From: Abelmoschus esculentus
Lineage: Eukaryota > Streptophyta > Magnoliopsida > Malvales > Malvaceae
Assembly: GCA_035048815.1 (NCBI GenBank)
Contig: JAUCBN010000023.1
Location: 9,943,501 to 10,007,500 of the forward strand
Direction of reading: 5' to 3'
DNA: 64,000 bases
The notes under the pieces were generated by a model. It saw only the letters and a program-made list of their open reading frames with translations, was not told where the DNA came from and made no database searches. Below, in pieces: positions 1 through 13,430 of the stretch. The translations under genes were made by a program, and so were the position numbers. Numbering within the stretch: position 1 is the stretch's first letter; every line of letters begins with the position of its first letter.

Positions 1-104
1 AAAAAATATATAACTCTTTATATTTAAACTATAAAAATTTAAAATATAAATCAAAAATATATAACTCTTTATATTTAAACCGTAAAAATCTAAAATATAG
101 ATCT
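1..104. repeat. Short tandem duplication, about 51-bp period
   Basis: Two AT-rich copies of a unit containing ATATAACTCTTTATATTTAA lie at about 2-52 and 53-104. The window starts inside this repeat, so the array may extend further left. Confidence 0.7.
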
Positions 105-1547
105 CTAGTCTCTGGCACCCTAAAATCTAAACTATAAATTTTAATCATAAACCCTAAACTTTAGGCTCAATAACCTAAATATAAATCTCAGCCTAAATCA
201 CTAAACCCTAAGATTAAAAGGTTTAATAAATAAATTTGTATCAAATTATTTTCTATATTTATGATGTTATGATATTAATTTATTCCAATTTAAATAACTT
301 TCTATAACCGTATATCGATGCACAATATACATATATATTTATTTTTATTTTTCATATAATATATATATATCAAAGAGAGTTGAAAATTTTGACTTGAATT
401 TAAAAGTCAACCTACTAATTACTAAAAATTTCGAGCTATACAAACCTCATTTTAAAACTCAATTTTTATTTAAATTTTTTTATTTTACGAAATTGTAATT
501 TTAGATGAATTAATTTTTTCGCGTTGAAACAAGATAAAAATTTTGACATTTTCAAGTCAAAACGAGTTTTACTCTCTACACCCAAAAGAAGGTAAACTCG
601 AACAAAGATATTTATTAAATTATCTCAAACAATAACATCGATCCATCAATTATTAAAAAAATTATTTAAATTTTATTTTATAACTTAATTTTTATTTAAA
701 AATTTTAATTCAAATTTATAAATTTAAGATACAAGTCAAGGTTTTTATATCAAATCAAATAAAAAATATATTTTTTTAATTTGTCAAATTTTACCTACCC
801 ATACTTTTTTTTAATATACTTGAATGAAATTAAATTAAGAAAATCAAATTGTATATTGGGTTTTTTAATTTCATATGATCCATGTGATATAAGCCATGAC
901 ATCATTTTTTTATAATTTTTATGGGGAAGATATACATCACCCTATCATTGATGCCTCTAAAACTTAATAAATAAATAAATAAATAAAAGGAATCTAAACA
1001 CATTGCTGATGCTTCAGAATTCAGACAAAAAGCAGAAAAAAACCAAACCAAAATTTATATTTATTTTAATGTCTTTCTCTATCCATTGACTTCAACATGT
1101 ATATTATCTACACTCAACTTGAGAGATGAGAAAGATACGGAGTTAAGATTTAAAGTTTAAAAATAAAATGTAAATAATTAAGAATAAAAAATTATATTTT
1201 AATAAATTATTTTTTAAAAAAATTATATGAAAGAATAAAAATAAAAAATAGAAAGAATTTTCTTCCTATGTAATTCCGTCTCTGTCTACGATTATATCTC
1301 CCATTGAGCTTCTAAGGTTCATGCATTGAATTTTCTTTGTATGGAAGCAACAAGGTTGTTAAAAAGCATATACTCAAAGATATGTATTATGTTTATTTAA
1401 TCAAGAAATTACCTAATTAATGTTCAATTATATAAATCTAGCTAAAAATAATATATGAAAATATAACTTATGTCATAAAGACATTGCCTAACTTATGTCA
1501 AATAAATGTATTACGATTTTAGGTGGAGAATCTGAGACACTTATAAG
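105..1547. other. AT-rich intergenic DNA
   Basis: No gene is visible. The stretch includes scattered AAACCCTAA-like motifs at 120-210, an (AAAT)n run near 965-990 and many homopolymer A/T tracts. I see no supported coding or RNA feature. Confidence 0.6.
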
Positions 1548-2076
1548 TAGGGGTGTGTATTTAGGATTATCCGATCCAATCCGAAATTTCAGATATCCAA
1601 AATTTTGGGATCGACATTTTAGCGATCCGTATCCGATTTGAAAAAATCAGATGTTCAATTTTTCGGATATTCGAAATTACATATCGGATTTTTAGATATC
1701 TGAATATCCGAATTTACGATTTAATTTAAGTTTTTTTTTTAATTTGACAGTCTTATTCATGAAAATTTTGATTTTTGAATATAATAATTAACAAATTATT
1801 GAATATAACAATATTTTTATCCTTAAAAATTTCATTTTTTTATATATATAACAATTAAAAATATTGAATATAATAATATTTATATATAAAAAATTAAATT
1901 TTTTGGATACCGGATAATCAGATATCCGATCCGAATGTAAAATACCTATTCGTATTTGATCCAAAATTTTTGGATATCCAATCCCAATTATCCGAAAAAT
2001 AAAATTCAGATCGGATATTCAAAATTTCAGATCGGATCAATTGATAATCGGATCGGATTTTTTTTGCATACCCCTA
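1548..2076. mobile_element. hAT-type MITE with 8-bp target duplication
   Basis: This 529-bp element starts TAGGGGTGTGTAT and ends GCATACCCCTA. Its body is rich in repeated TCCGATCC/GGATCGGA and GATATCC words facing both ways. The flanking octamers CTTATAAG (1540-1547) and CTTATAGG (2077-2084) differ at one base, which fits the 8-bp duplication made by hAT transposases. It has no coding capacity. Confidence 0.8.
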
Positions 2077-2084
2077 CTTATAGG

Positions 2085-3280
2085 TAATGTTTTAATTTCG
2101 ACAATTTAAGAACTTCTTAATCATGAATGAAATATACGTGTTCGTCGTATATTTAGAGAAGATAATAGAGTGACCGATAGACTTGTTGTCTTAAGCCGTG
2201 GTACACTTATTGGTATTTTAAAGTTTATTACAATATCGGATATGATAATAACTCTGATGAATATAGAAACTGATATTAATCATTAGTTTCGCTTTAAAAT
2301 CTGTATTAAAAAAAAAAAAAAAGAAAGAAAAACATTACCTGATTAATGCTTGTAATTTATGTTGCATGACAATTCTTTCTCTTATCTTTCATTGTCTCAA
2401 TAGAGGTGTGAGTTTTGGTATCCGTAGTAATAGTGGTTAAAAAGTTTTGATGTTGATTAAAAAAATCTTTATAATTCTAATTTGATTCAAAGAAAAAAAA
2501 AAGTTTAAATTTAATTATAAAAGCTCGAATTCGAATATGTAAATGTCATCATAAGAGGTGGACCATATATAGATATTGTCAAGATTTAATCTGAATCCGA
2601 TTCAAGTCTATATTTATCAAATTGTTTAAAATAAATTGTCATATATAGTATTTATATTAAAACAATAAATAAAATAAAATAAGTTAAATTATATATATAT
2701 ATAAACGAGAATATAAATATATATTTAAATAACTTGAACTAAAGATAAAAGTAAAATTAATTATATATTAAAAGTGATAATAAAAATATAAATATCATAA
2801 GTTAAATAATAATTATGATGATGATGATTTATATCTATCAACTAAATTTAACATGATGCAATATATCTATTTATACTATACCTTTATATACACAAATATA
2901 AAAATAAAAGATAAAATCATGTATAAATAAATAAAAAATAAATACAATGAGTAAGTAAATAAATAAATATAAATATCAATAAATTACGAAGAATTAAGAA
3001 AGTTATCGAAGGCAATCGTAAATGATATGAAATTTTAAGATAAAGTTATGATATATTAGGTTAAAATTATAAATAAAAATAAAAATAAATTAATAGTATA
3101 ATTAAAAAACACAAAAATTTAAACATAATCAACAAATCATGAATAAAAATGAATAAGTACAAAATTAAATGACATAAAATAAAAATAAAAAGTAAGAAAT
3201 TAAATACGCAAAATTATGGCCCGGTTTTCATTAAAATAAAAATATTAGAGGACCAAAATAGAATATACCTTAAATTTTTT
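2085..3280. other. AT-rich intergenic DNA
   Basis: Very AT-rich, with many TAAATAAATA-like runs around 2880-3200. No coding region, RNA gene or structured repeat could be supported. Confidence 0.6.
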
Positions 3281-3860
3281 TGGTATAAAGATAATTTTAA
3301 CCCTTAATGTTTAAAATTTTTATCATTTTGGTCTTTATTTTTTTTTGGATAAATTTATCCTAACCTATATTTTTTTGACAAATATTTCATTTTTAACTAG
3401 CATGATAACTGGACAGTTAAAAATTTAACAATGATGACATGTCATATGCATATGATAATATATTTTAAATGACATGGTATGTGTTCATTAATTTTTTACG
3501 ATAAGATTTTGATTCTATCGTAGTTAGGGTTGAAAATGTTTAGTAACATTTTATTTTAGAATTAATTATTTTTAATATTTTATTTGAATTTTAACTGCTT
3601 TATATTTTATATTAGAAAAAAGTTACATTCCATATATATGTATTTGATAGGTTACATGCCATGTCACTTAAAATATATTATCATATGCATATGACATGTC
3701 ATCATCGTTAAATTTTTAACTGTCCAGTCACCATGCTAGTTAAAGAACAAGATATTTGTCAAAAAGATATAAGTTAAGGGCTAAATTTATCTAAAAAAAG
3801 AATAAGGGCCAAAATTATAAAAATTATAAACGTTAAGGATTAAAAATCATCTTTATGCCA
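3281..3860. mobile_element. Foldback / Mutator-like MITE with long inverted repeats, copy 1
   Basis: This is about 580 bp long. The left arm (3281 to about 3480) is the reverse complement of the right arm (about 3655-3860), including the shared words GACATGTCAT and GTTAAATTTTTAACTGTCC. Ends are TGGTATAAAG and CTTTATGCCA. The flanking 9-mers AAATTTTTT and AATTTTTTT are nearly identical, which would fit a 9-bp Mutator-type duplication, although they are low complexity. A related copy is at about 52533-53152. Confidence 0.75.
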
Positions 3861-4050
3861 AATTTTTTTGATCTACTCTTTAGACTCGAGTCAACATTAG
3901 AAACGACAATTTAATCTGATTCCAAATTTAAAAAAATATTCGAGTTCAATCGTAATAAATTTAAACTTATATTTTATTTAATCTAATCCAAATTTAATTC
4001 AAAAACGATCTATTATCATCCTTGAATCTATAATCCAAATTTAATGATAT

Positions 4051-4541
4051 TAGAGTGTACATTTCTGATATCTTATCTGATTTAAATTTTTTAATATCCG
4101 GATTTTTTAGATAGTTATTTTATTGATCCATATTTAATTTAAAAATTTTGGATTGGATATTCGGATATTCAAATATTCAATTTTTTTAACTTTATTTAAT
4201 TATTTTTTTTTTAATTCGGTAGTCATATGCCTTAGAATTTTAGGTTTTTAAATATAACAATCAATAAATTATTAAATATAACGAGATTTTATCCATGGAA
4301 GTTTTAATTTTTTATATCGAATATAACACGATTTATATCTATAAAAATTTAGACTTTTAGATATCGAATAATCATATATCCAATACAAATGTAAAATAAT
4401 TATCTATATCCGATTTGAAACTTTTGAATATCCGATCCAAATTATCTAAAAAATAAAAAATAGATCAAGTATCTAAAATCTCATATCAGATCAACGAATC
4501 AACAAATCATATCAATCGTATCAATTTTTTTTACACCCCTA
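4051..4541. mobile_element. hAT-type MITE, decayed relative of the 1548-2076 element
   Basis: It starts TAGAGTGTACATTTCTG and ends TTTACACCCCTA, with internal GATATCCGGATT and TATCCGATCC motifs like the element at 1548-2076. No convincing target duplication remains, suggesting an older insertion. Confidence 0.6.
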
Positions 4542-4673
4542 CAATATACCATGATACACCTTGTGTTTATTCAATATATGCTTATGTGTCAATAATTTGG
4601 ACAATGGTTATGTGTATTAATTTAATTAGTTGAATCATATACTAAACGGTAGAAAGGGTTTAGTATAATATAA

Positions 4674-5046
4674 GGTAAAGTACATAGATAGTCACCATAC
4701 TATGAGTTTAGTATCGATCTGATCACTATACTTTAAAAAAATTAAATACACCGATAAACTATTGATTTGATATTAAAATAATTATCTGTCGTTAAGGATG
4801 TAATGGTTTGATGATGTGACAATTAAATATAAAATAAAATAATTACACATTTAGTCCTGTTATTCATACATTTTTATAATTTAATCATAATTTTATTATA
4901 ATAAAATAATATAATTATTTAATTAAGTGGTAACACAGGTTCAAACCTGGGACTATAGAAGAAAGCAATGAGTGTGTAAGCCACCGAACCAAATAACTTT
5001 TAGTGATATTAAACTCATAATATAGCGACTATTTGTGTAATTTACC
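4674..5046. mobile_element. MITE in the PDR promoter
   Basis: A 373-bp segment has imperfect terminal inverted repeats. The left end reads GGTAAAGTACATAGATAGTC and the right end, reverse complemented, GGTAAATTACACAAATAGTC; similarity continues to about 35 bp. It has no coding capacity and ends about 79 bp before the ATG of the transporter, so any core promoter or 5'UTR of this gene lies partly in or next to it. The target duplication is not clear. Confidence 0.6.
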
Positions 5047-5125
5047 CTGCAGCATATCATGATTCATTCACCTAAATATATGTTACTAAAAGTAATTTGC
5101 TTTCAAGCTTTTGTTTTGGTTAACA

Positions 5126-8100
5126 ATGGAGAATGGTTCTGATGCACGAGTTGGAAGTGCCAGCATTTGGAGGAACAATGGAAGAGAACCTTTCTCCATG
5201 TCTTCTCGTGAAGAAGATGATGAAGAAGCTTTGAAATGGGCTGCTATTCAGAAACTCCCCACTTATTTGCGGGTGAGGAGGGGAATACTCACTCGAGAAG
5301 ATGGACAGTCGAGGGAGATCGATATAAAGAACCTCGGGTTCGTCGAGAGAAGGAATCTGCTCGAGAGGCTGGTGAAAGATGCAGAAGAAGATAATGAGAG
5401 GTTCTTGTTGAAGCTTAAGGAACGCATTGATAGGTAGTTCTTTGAATTCTCATTTGTTTCTCTTCTGATTGTTTGATGCAGCTAAATTGTTTGGTTTTAT
5501 GTTTAAATGGGATTGTGAAACTCATCTCATAGAGTTGGACTTGAAATGCCGACGATCGAGGTTCGATTCGAGCATTTAAATGTTGAAGCAGAAGCTTATG
5601 TTGGAAGTAGAGCATTGCCTAGCTTGTTCAACTTCTCTGTAAATATTGTTGAGGTACTCTTTGTTAAATCATAAGCTATGATCTATTTGCCAACTTTATG
5701 CTTACATTCCTGGGATTTTTTTGTTCTTCTGAAGGAATTGTTGAGCGACCTGCATATTCTTCCTAGTAGAAAGAAGCCATTACCAATCCTCAATGATGTC
5801 AGTGGAATTATTAAGCCTAAAAGGTAACAAGATTACTGTTTTCTTCATCAGATTTGCGTCAGAATCTTTTGAAATGTAAGCTCCATTGATTTGTTTGATC
5901 AAACTTGAGCAGAATGACATTGCTTTTGGGGCCCCCAAGCTCAGGCAAGACCACTTTACTATTGGCTTTGGCTGGAAAACTTGGTAGAGATCTGAAGGCA
6001 AGAAACCAAATTCATTCTATTTCCATTTTTTTTTTCAGGGAGTTGATTGGTTTAAAATCTGATAGTAGGATCATGTGAAAATCTCAGTTTTCTGGCAGAG
6101 TAACTTATAATGGACATGGAATGGAAGAATTTGTACCACAACGAACATCAGCTTATATAAGTCAATATGATGTTCACATAGGAGAAATGACGGTTAGAGA
6201 AACGTTAGCCTTTTCGGCAAGATGTCAAGGCGTCGGACCTCGTTACGGTAAAATGATCTTCGACTTTGACAGTCTATCTGTCTCAACGTTTAGATGTTCT
6301 CTTGGTTAATGGTTTATTGCTATTCCGGAACTGGCAGAGATGTTGGCTGAATTATCTCGTAGGGAGAAAGAAGCAAATATCAAGCCTGATCCTGATATTG
6401 ATATCTACATGAAGGTAAGAGTAAGACAACATAGTAGGGAAATCCTATAGATACAAATATTTATAATACTTTTGTGCTGTTAAATTTTGCAGGCAGCAGC
6501 ACTAGAGGGACAAGAGGCCTCTGTTGTTACGGATTATATTCTTAAGGTACAAATTCATATTCAAGCCATAATAAAGGGACAAGGCATAATGTCGAATTTT
6601 TCACCTTCAATTAAGTTTCTGATATTGGAAGTTTGCAGATATTGGGGCTTGAAACATGTGCAGATACCCTGGTAGGAGATGAAATGGTACGAGGTATTTC
6701 CGGTGGAGAGAAAAAGCGAGTCACTACAGGTAAATCTCAAGTACATGAAAGAAAATGTCGATCGATTCCCAGGATTATGGACTAATGAATCATGATTTGA
6801 ATGCATTTTTGCCAAACTAAAATTATACAGGGGAGATGCTGGTTGGACCAGCAAGGGCACTTTTCATGGACGAGATATCTACTGGTTTGGACAGCTCAAC
6901 AACATTCCAAATAGTGAATTCATTGAGACAGTCCATTCACATTCTCAATGGAACAGCTCTCTTATCTCTGCTACAGCCAGCTCCGGAGACATATGAACTG
7001 TTTGATGATGTAATTCTTCTTTCAGATGGACAGATTGTATATCAAGGTCCCAGGGAGAACGTACTCGACTTCTTCGAATTCATGGGATTCAAGTGCCCCG
7101 AAAGAAAAGGAGTTGCTGACTTCTTACAAGAAGTAATTCTAATGCTAACCACTATATGTGTTTACATATTACTATTGAACACTCAGATACCGTTTGAATA
7201 TAGATGTACTTGCTTGGGGTGTAACAGGTAACATCAAGGAAAGATCAAGAGCAGTATTGGGCACGTGTAGATGAGCCTTACAGTTTTATCTCGGTCAAGG
7301 AATTTGTCGAAGCATTTCAGTCTTTCCACATTGGCCAAAAGCTAGGGGATGATCTTGCAATTCCATTCGACAAGTCCAAAAGCCATCCAGATGCTCTTTC
7401 AAAAGACGAGTACGGCGTTTCCAAGAAGGAGTTGTTCAAGGCTTGTGTATCCAGGGAACTTCTTCTAATGAAGCGGAACCTATTCGTTTATTCTTTTAAA
7501 ATGTTTCAAGTGAGCAAAGGAAAACATTACCAAACTTGACATTTTTAAAAATATGCTTCCAGCATTTTAGGTCCAAACTGATTGTTCTCTTGTTGATGAA
7601 ACTTTCAGCTTGTTTTCATCGGGTTCGTTACAGTGACCGTTTTTCTACGGACAGAGATGCATCGAGATACAATAAGAGATGGTGGGATTTTTATGGGAGC
7701 TTTGTTCTTCATTCTAATTTCAATGATGTTCAATGGATTTGCAGAGCTTGCGATGACTATCTTGAAACTTCCAGTCTTCTACAAGCAAAGGGACCTTCTC
7801 TTCTATCCTTCATGGGCATATTCTTTACCAGCATGGATTCTTAAGGTTCCAATCAGCATCTTAGATGCTACTGTATGGATTTTGATGAGTTATTATCTCA
7901 TAGGCTTTGACCCAAGTGTTGGCAGGTGAGAAACTATCTACACTTTTATATATATATATGTTAAGATCTATATTTTGTGTTTCATTATCTAATAAAGCTC
8001 TCATTGGCAGTTTTTTCAAGCAATATTTATTGCTCCTATGTGTTAGCCAGATGGCATCATCACTATTCAGATTAATGGGAGGATTAGGGAGAAATATGAT

Positions 8101-11100
8101 TGTAGCAAATACTGTTGGTGCATTTGCCATGCTTACAATTCTTGTTATGGGAGGATTCATCTTAACCCGAGGTGAACCGAATATAAATATTTAAAGGACT
8201 AACTATCATTGTTGTTATCTTTGTTTTCTGAATGGTGTATATTGAGTTTTCATTCTGCTCCTTCAGATTCTGTCAAGAAATGGTGGATATGGGGTTACTG
8301 GATTTCACCATTGATGTATGGACAGAATGCCATAGCTGTGAATGAATTTCTAGGGAAGAGTTGGATGCATGTAAGCCAACAATTTCATGAATACTGAAAA
8401 AAAAAGATGCAAATTCGAAACTTGGTTAATTTTGGTCATTTGTATATACTGAAAATAGGAAATATTTGTATTGTAGATTCCTCCCAACTCTACCGAACCC
8501 TTGGGAGTTTTGATCTTAAAGTCTCGTGGAATTTTCCCTGAAGCACGTTGGTACTGGATTGGAGTAGGGGCCTTGATTGGATATTGTTTGCTATTCAATT
8601 TCCTTTCCACATTGGCATTGAAGTATCTTAACCGTAAGTTTATACCATTAGATTTGTCAGTTTTAGAATACAATGCGTATTTTCTGATGCATTAATATGA
8701 TTCAGCATTTGGTAAGCCTCAAGCTGTAATAAGCGAAGAAACTCTAGCTGAGAAAATTGCTAGCAAGACAGGAGAGAATGTTGAGCTATCATCAAGAGGT
8801 GATTCAAAAGTTTCTAGTTGATTATTTTCCAGATGCTATTTTGTATTACTCATGCTATAACATGATCAATGCAAAATAATGCAGAGAGTGGGAACGAAAG
8901 CCAAAAGAGTTCATCGTTTAGATCACTTTCTGCAAAAGATGAGAGTGCCAGTGATGCTGATCACAAAAGGAAGAGAGGCATGGTTCTTCCTTTTGAACCC
9001 TTGTCTATGAGCTTTGATGAAATCAGATATGCTGTAGATATGCCACAGGTATTTCGAAACTGGTAACGAGGAAACATAGGCTAATTAGAGTTGCTAAACT
9101 TCATTTTGACAATGCTTGTAGGAGATGAAAGCTCAAGGTATTGCTGAGGATCGGTTGGAACTTTTGAAGGGAGTTAGTGGTTCTTTCAGGCCTGGAGTCC
9201 TAACAGCTCTTATGGGCATCAGTGGTGCTGGCAAGACCACTCTAATGGATGTGTTGGCTGGAAGAAAAACAAGTGGTTATGTTGAGGGAACCATCAAGAT
9301 TTCAGGGTATCCAAAGAAACAAGAAACGTTTGCTCGCATATCCGGATATTGTGAACAAACAGACATCCATTCCCCACATATTACTGTCTATGAGTCCTTG
9401 CTTTTCTCTGCATGGCTTAGACTTCCCCCAGAGGTCAATCCTGAAACCAGGGGGGTATGTTCATAAGTACTTGTGCTACATATTGTCAAAATACTAAGGC
9501 TGGTTTCCAGAGGCATGCAACCGATGTTTGTTCTAAATGAAACTTGATGTGTTACAGATGTTCATTGAGGAAGTCATGGAGCTTGTGGAGCTAACTTCAT
9601 TAAGGGAAGCACTAGTAGGGTTACCCGGGGTGAATGGTCTTTCAACGGAGCAACGGAAGAGGCTAACAATTGCAGTTGAACTTGTTGCCAACCCATCCAT
9701 AATATTCATGGATGAGCCTACCTCTGGTCTTGATGCCAGGGCGGCAGCTATTGTGATGAGAACGGTGAGGAACACTGTCGATACAGGACGAACTGTAGTG
9801 TGTACCATCCACCAACCAAGCATCGATATATTTGACGCATTTGATGAGGTGAGAGAGTCATTTCCAAGTTTTGTCTGTCATTTATATCTTTTAGATTCTT
9901 GAAACTGATACAATCACATAACCAACAAAAAACAGCTACTTTTGTTGAAAAGAGGAGGTGAAGAAATATATATGGGTCCATTAGGCCGCCATTCAAGCCA
10001 TCTGATAAAGTATTTTGAGGTTAGTCTTGTGAACGCGTAATATTTATGGATTTTTCTTTTATACCTTCCCTGAGATCTTTCTTCTTGAAGGAAATAAACG
10101 GAATCCCGAAGATAAAGGATGGTTATAATCCAGCAACTTGGATGTTAGAAGTTACTTCAGCATCACAAGAACAAGCCCTTGGTGTCAACTTCGTTGACAT
10201 ATACAAGAACTCGGAGCTATACAGGTACGATCACCTAAAAGTCTCGTGAATTCATGGTTTACGATTAAAGCACAAATTTTCTTTTATACAACCACTGACA
10301 CTAAAACATAACGGTACAGGAGAAACAAGGCATTGGTGAAGGAACTAAGCAGCCCTGCTCTTGGTTCCAAGGATTTACATTTCCAAACTAGATATTCACA
10401 ATCTTTGCTTACTCAATGTATGTCTTGCCTATGGAAGCAGTATTGGTCTTACTATCGAAACCCTCCATACAATGCGGTTCGACTTTCATTCACAACTTTT
10501 ATTGGTGTGATGTTTGGGACCATATTCTGGGATATAGGCTCCAAAAGGTATATAACTATTTAATGCAAACACTGCAATGACAAGCAAAGTAAAAATGTTT
10601 GAATCTCTGAATCAATCTACTTGATAATGCAGAACAAGGGAACAAGATGTTTTCAATTCAATGGGTTCCATGTATGCAGCTGTTCTCTTTATAGGGTTCC
10701 AAAACTGTGCATCAGTTCAGCCAGTTGTGGCAGTTGAAAGAACAGTTTTCTATAGAGAAAGAGCAGCTGGGATGTATTCGGCACTACCGTACGCATTTGG
10801 ACAGGTAATATTGACTCTGCTTAGATTCAACACTAATATAGGCCTTGGAAACAAGTTGATGCTTACCAATAACTTTGCAGGTTGTAATCGAGCTGCCATA
10901 CGTATTAATTCAAACTTTCATATATGGAGTTATAGTGTATGCCATGATCGGATTCGAATGGACAGCAGCCAAGTTCTTTTGGTATCTCTTCTTCATGTAT
11001 TTCACCTTTTTATACTTCACTTTCTATGGGATGATGACCGTTGCTGTTACTCCAAACCACAACATTGCTGCCATAGTTTCTTCGGCCTTCTTCGCAATCT

Positions 11101-11477
11101 GGAATCTTTTCTCCGGCTTCATCATTCCCCGAACGGTAAGCATTAGACACCCTTTTTCATACTTTGTCAATACAGATAATGACTATGAGAACTCATGATC
11201 CGATCGGTTGATGGGACAGCGGATTCCTATATGGTGGAGATGGTACTATTGGGCATGCCCCATATCTTGGACCTTGTATGGACTGATAGCTGTACAGTAT
11301 GGAGACATCAAGGAGAAATTTGATTCTGGAGAAACAGTGGAAGACTTTGTAAGAAACTATTTCGATTTTAGAACTGAATTTCTCGGAATCGTGGCGACGG
11401 TGGTGGTCGGGATATGCGTGCTGTTCGGCTTCATCTTTGCCTTCTCAATCAAGGCGTTTAACTTCCAGAAAAGATGA
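5126..11477 (+). CDS. Full-size ABCG transporter, pleiotropic drug resistance (PDR) type, 24 exons
   Basis: This encodes a plasma-membrane ATP-driven exporter of the plant PDR family; these move terpenoids, hormones, wax precursors or xenobiotics, and the substrate here cannot be told. Exons I placed: 5126-5433, 5533-5653, 5735-5823, 5913-5997, 6088-6247, 6338-6414, 6493-6546, 6639-6729, 6831-7132, 7228-7509, 7609-7925, 8011-8171, 8267-8370, 8477-8633, 8706-8798, 8885-9048, 9122-9454, 9558-9848, 9936-10019, 10091-10224, 10320-10547, 10633-10804, 10881-11135, 11220-11477. They sum to 4320 nt, giving 1439 aa, normal for the family. The domain order is NBD1-TMD1-NBD2-TMD2. NBD1 has Walker A GPPSSGKT near residue 179, signature GISGGEKKR at 317-325 and Walker B ALFMDE at 338-343. 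NBD2 has Walker A GISGAGKT at 887-894, signature LSTEQRKR at 994-1001 and Walker B IIFMDE at 1014-1019. The start MENGSDARVG precedes the usual SIWRNN N-terminus. All splice phases close, so the gene looks intact. It most resembles the PDR1-like subgroup, but the exact ortholog is not assigned. Confidence 0.95.
5998..6087 (+). other. GC-AG intron in the PDR transporter
   Basis: Exon 4 ends AAG at 5997 and the intron starts GCAAGA. The conserved protein continues only if this GC serves as donor, with the acceptor CTCAG ending at 6087. No GT nearby gives the correct frame. Flanking coding sequence reads LGRDLK then FSGRVTYNG, as expected for PDR proteins. The donor context AAG|GCAAG fits the usual strong consensus of GC donors. 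Confidence 0.85.
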
Positions 11478-13170
11478 CAAGTCCTAGCCATTCACCACCA
11501 CCACCATCACCCTCAGGTTCTTTGTTCAGGTTTTTGTATACCCATTTACAATTGCATGTAAAGTATGATGATAAAAGAAATCGTATAATACGTTGTATAA
11601 CTTGGGTTAAAATAAAACAAAAATTAAAATTTGGGGACCTGCTAAGTATTTATCCCAATATCTTTATATTTCTAATAAAAAATAGTTAAGTTTTCTCTAA
11701 TCTGTGTCAGACTTGAAAAAGGCGAGAATATTAATCTTATATTAGAAAAAAAAAATATTGAGATTTATAAATAATATTGTAACACAATCTATATTAGACA
11801 TGCTTTTTAATAAGATATAATAGTCTTATGATAAATGATATCAAAATGGCTTTTCGATTGTTTAATTTTATGTCGAACATTCATAAATAAAATAAAATCT
11901 TTTAAAAAAATATATCTGTGACAAATAATCCATCACCAATGTAATTGAAATATATTTACATATACAATATGTTTTATTAAAAAAACAATTTTATATTTAA
12001 AAAATTATGTCAAAAAATTCAATAAATCTGATAGATACGTTGAAATATGTTAATATCAATCTATCTATTATCAAAATAAAAAAAAAAGTTGATGATTTTA
12101 CTATTTTGGTACAAATTCCAAATAAATTGTTAAACATGATTGTTGGTTTACTAACATTTTGGTCCTCAAACAAATTCTCAAACTTTACTATTGATAAAAT
12201 TCTTCAAATAGAAATTAAAGGGATACGGATCGTAAATATTTTAATTTAGAGTTTAAAATTTAAAAAAATTAAATTATAGTGTTTAAAATTTATAATTAGT
12301 ATTTAGAATTTAAAGTATAAAAAGATTTAAGATTTAAAGTTATAAATTTTAAATTAAAATTTATAATATAAATTGTACCCTTTAAATTAATAAAAGAATA
12401 TTTAATAATGGAGTTTCCAATAATTACTAGGTGTTGCCCTGTCAATGCCATCTCATTCCTCGACGAATCCAAATCTTTCTTATTTTCGGCCTAAATTCGT
12501 TAATTTTAAAATAATTACCTAAAAATCATTTACTCTTTAATTATATATAAAAAATGGTGATTTTAGAAAAACAAAATAAAATAGACGGATTTAATTGATA
12601 GAGACTATAGATGACATGATAAACAAGATTTATCTAAAATATTTTCGCAAGTACAATCTCATAATTCACCACTAATTTTTAAATCTTTAAAATGAGAAAT
12701 TATTAGATAGATTTTGTTTACTATATCATCTATGTATATCATCTATGGTTTATCGAATGAGATTCATCTATTTTAAAGTAATTTTTAAATAACTACCTAT
12801 TCTTTAATGACATGCAGGAAAAGGATAAAATTCATCTTTAAAAAAATATTTTTTTTATTTAATAGGACCATAAATAATATGGTAAACATAATTATCCAAC
12901 TAAATTCATTTCAAAATCTATTTACATTATGATAATTATTCCATGCACAACAATGAAAATAAATTTTTTTATAAATGCTTCAGTTTTAAAATTTAAGGGT
13001 TTTGTTTAAAATTTAATGTTTAGGAATTTAAATGTAGGAGTTTTAAATTTAGGTGATATGGTTAAATTGTAAGATTTATAGATTAAAACTTAAATCACTA
13101 ACTATATTATCATAAAGTCTACTCTTCAAACTCTAAATTTTAATCTCAAATTTTAAACCTTACGATAAAA
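11478..13170. other. AT-rich intergenic DNA after the transporter gene
   Basis: The first few hundred bases probably contain the transporter 3'UTR; AATAAAA-like words occur near 11610. The rest is AT-rich. One small foldback at about 12598-12745 has arms built on TAGATGACATGATAAAC and its reverse complement. No gene is supported. Confidence 0.55.
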
Positions 13171-13430
13171 TCCTCAAACTTTAAATTGAATCTATAAACT
13201 TAAAATTAAAACACTTATAAAAATTTTTATTTCCGCAACGATGCATGATATTTCTGTAACATCCTCGGTTCCGGGTAAAACATTTGGGCTTTAAACCCAC
13301 CCCAAACTCTAAATTGGGTCTCTAAACTTTAAAATTAAAACGCTTATAAAAATTTCTATTTCTACAACGATTCATGATATTTCTGTAACATCCTCGGTTC
13401 CGGATGAAATATTTAGGTTTCAAACCCAAC
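13171..13430. repeat. Tandem duplication (about 130 bp) containing an LTR-like start
   Basis: Two direct copies each end in TTTCTGTAACATCCTCGGTT, at about 13252 and 13381, followed by CCGG and a stretch on CAAACCCA. TGTAACATCC resembles the 5' end of many plant gypsy LTRs. I could not locate the other LTR end, so a retroelement origin is only likely. Confidence 0.5.

Noticed and set aside
120..210. Telomere-like AAACCCTAA words.
   Set aside because: They are isolated and irregular, not a tandem array, and such words are common in plant AT-rich DNA.
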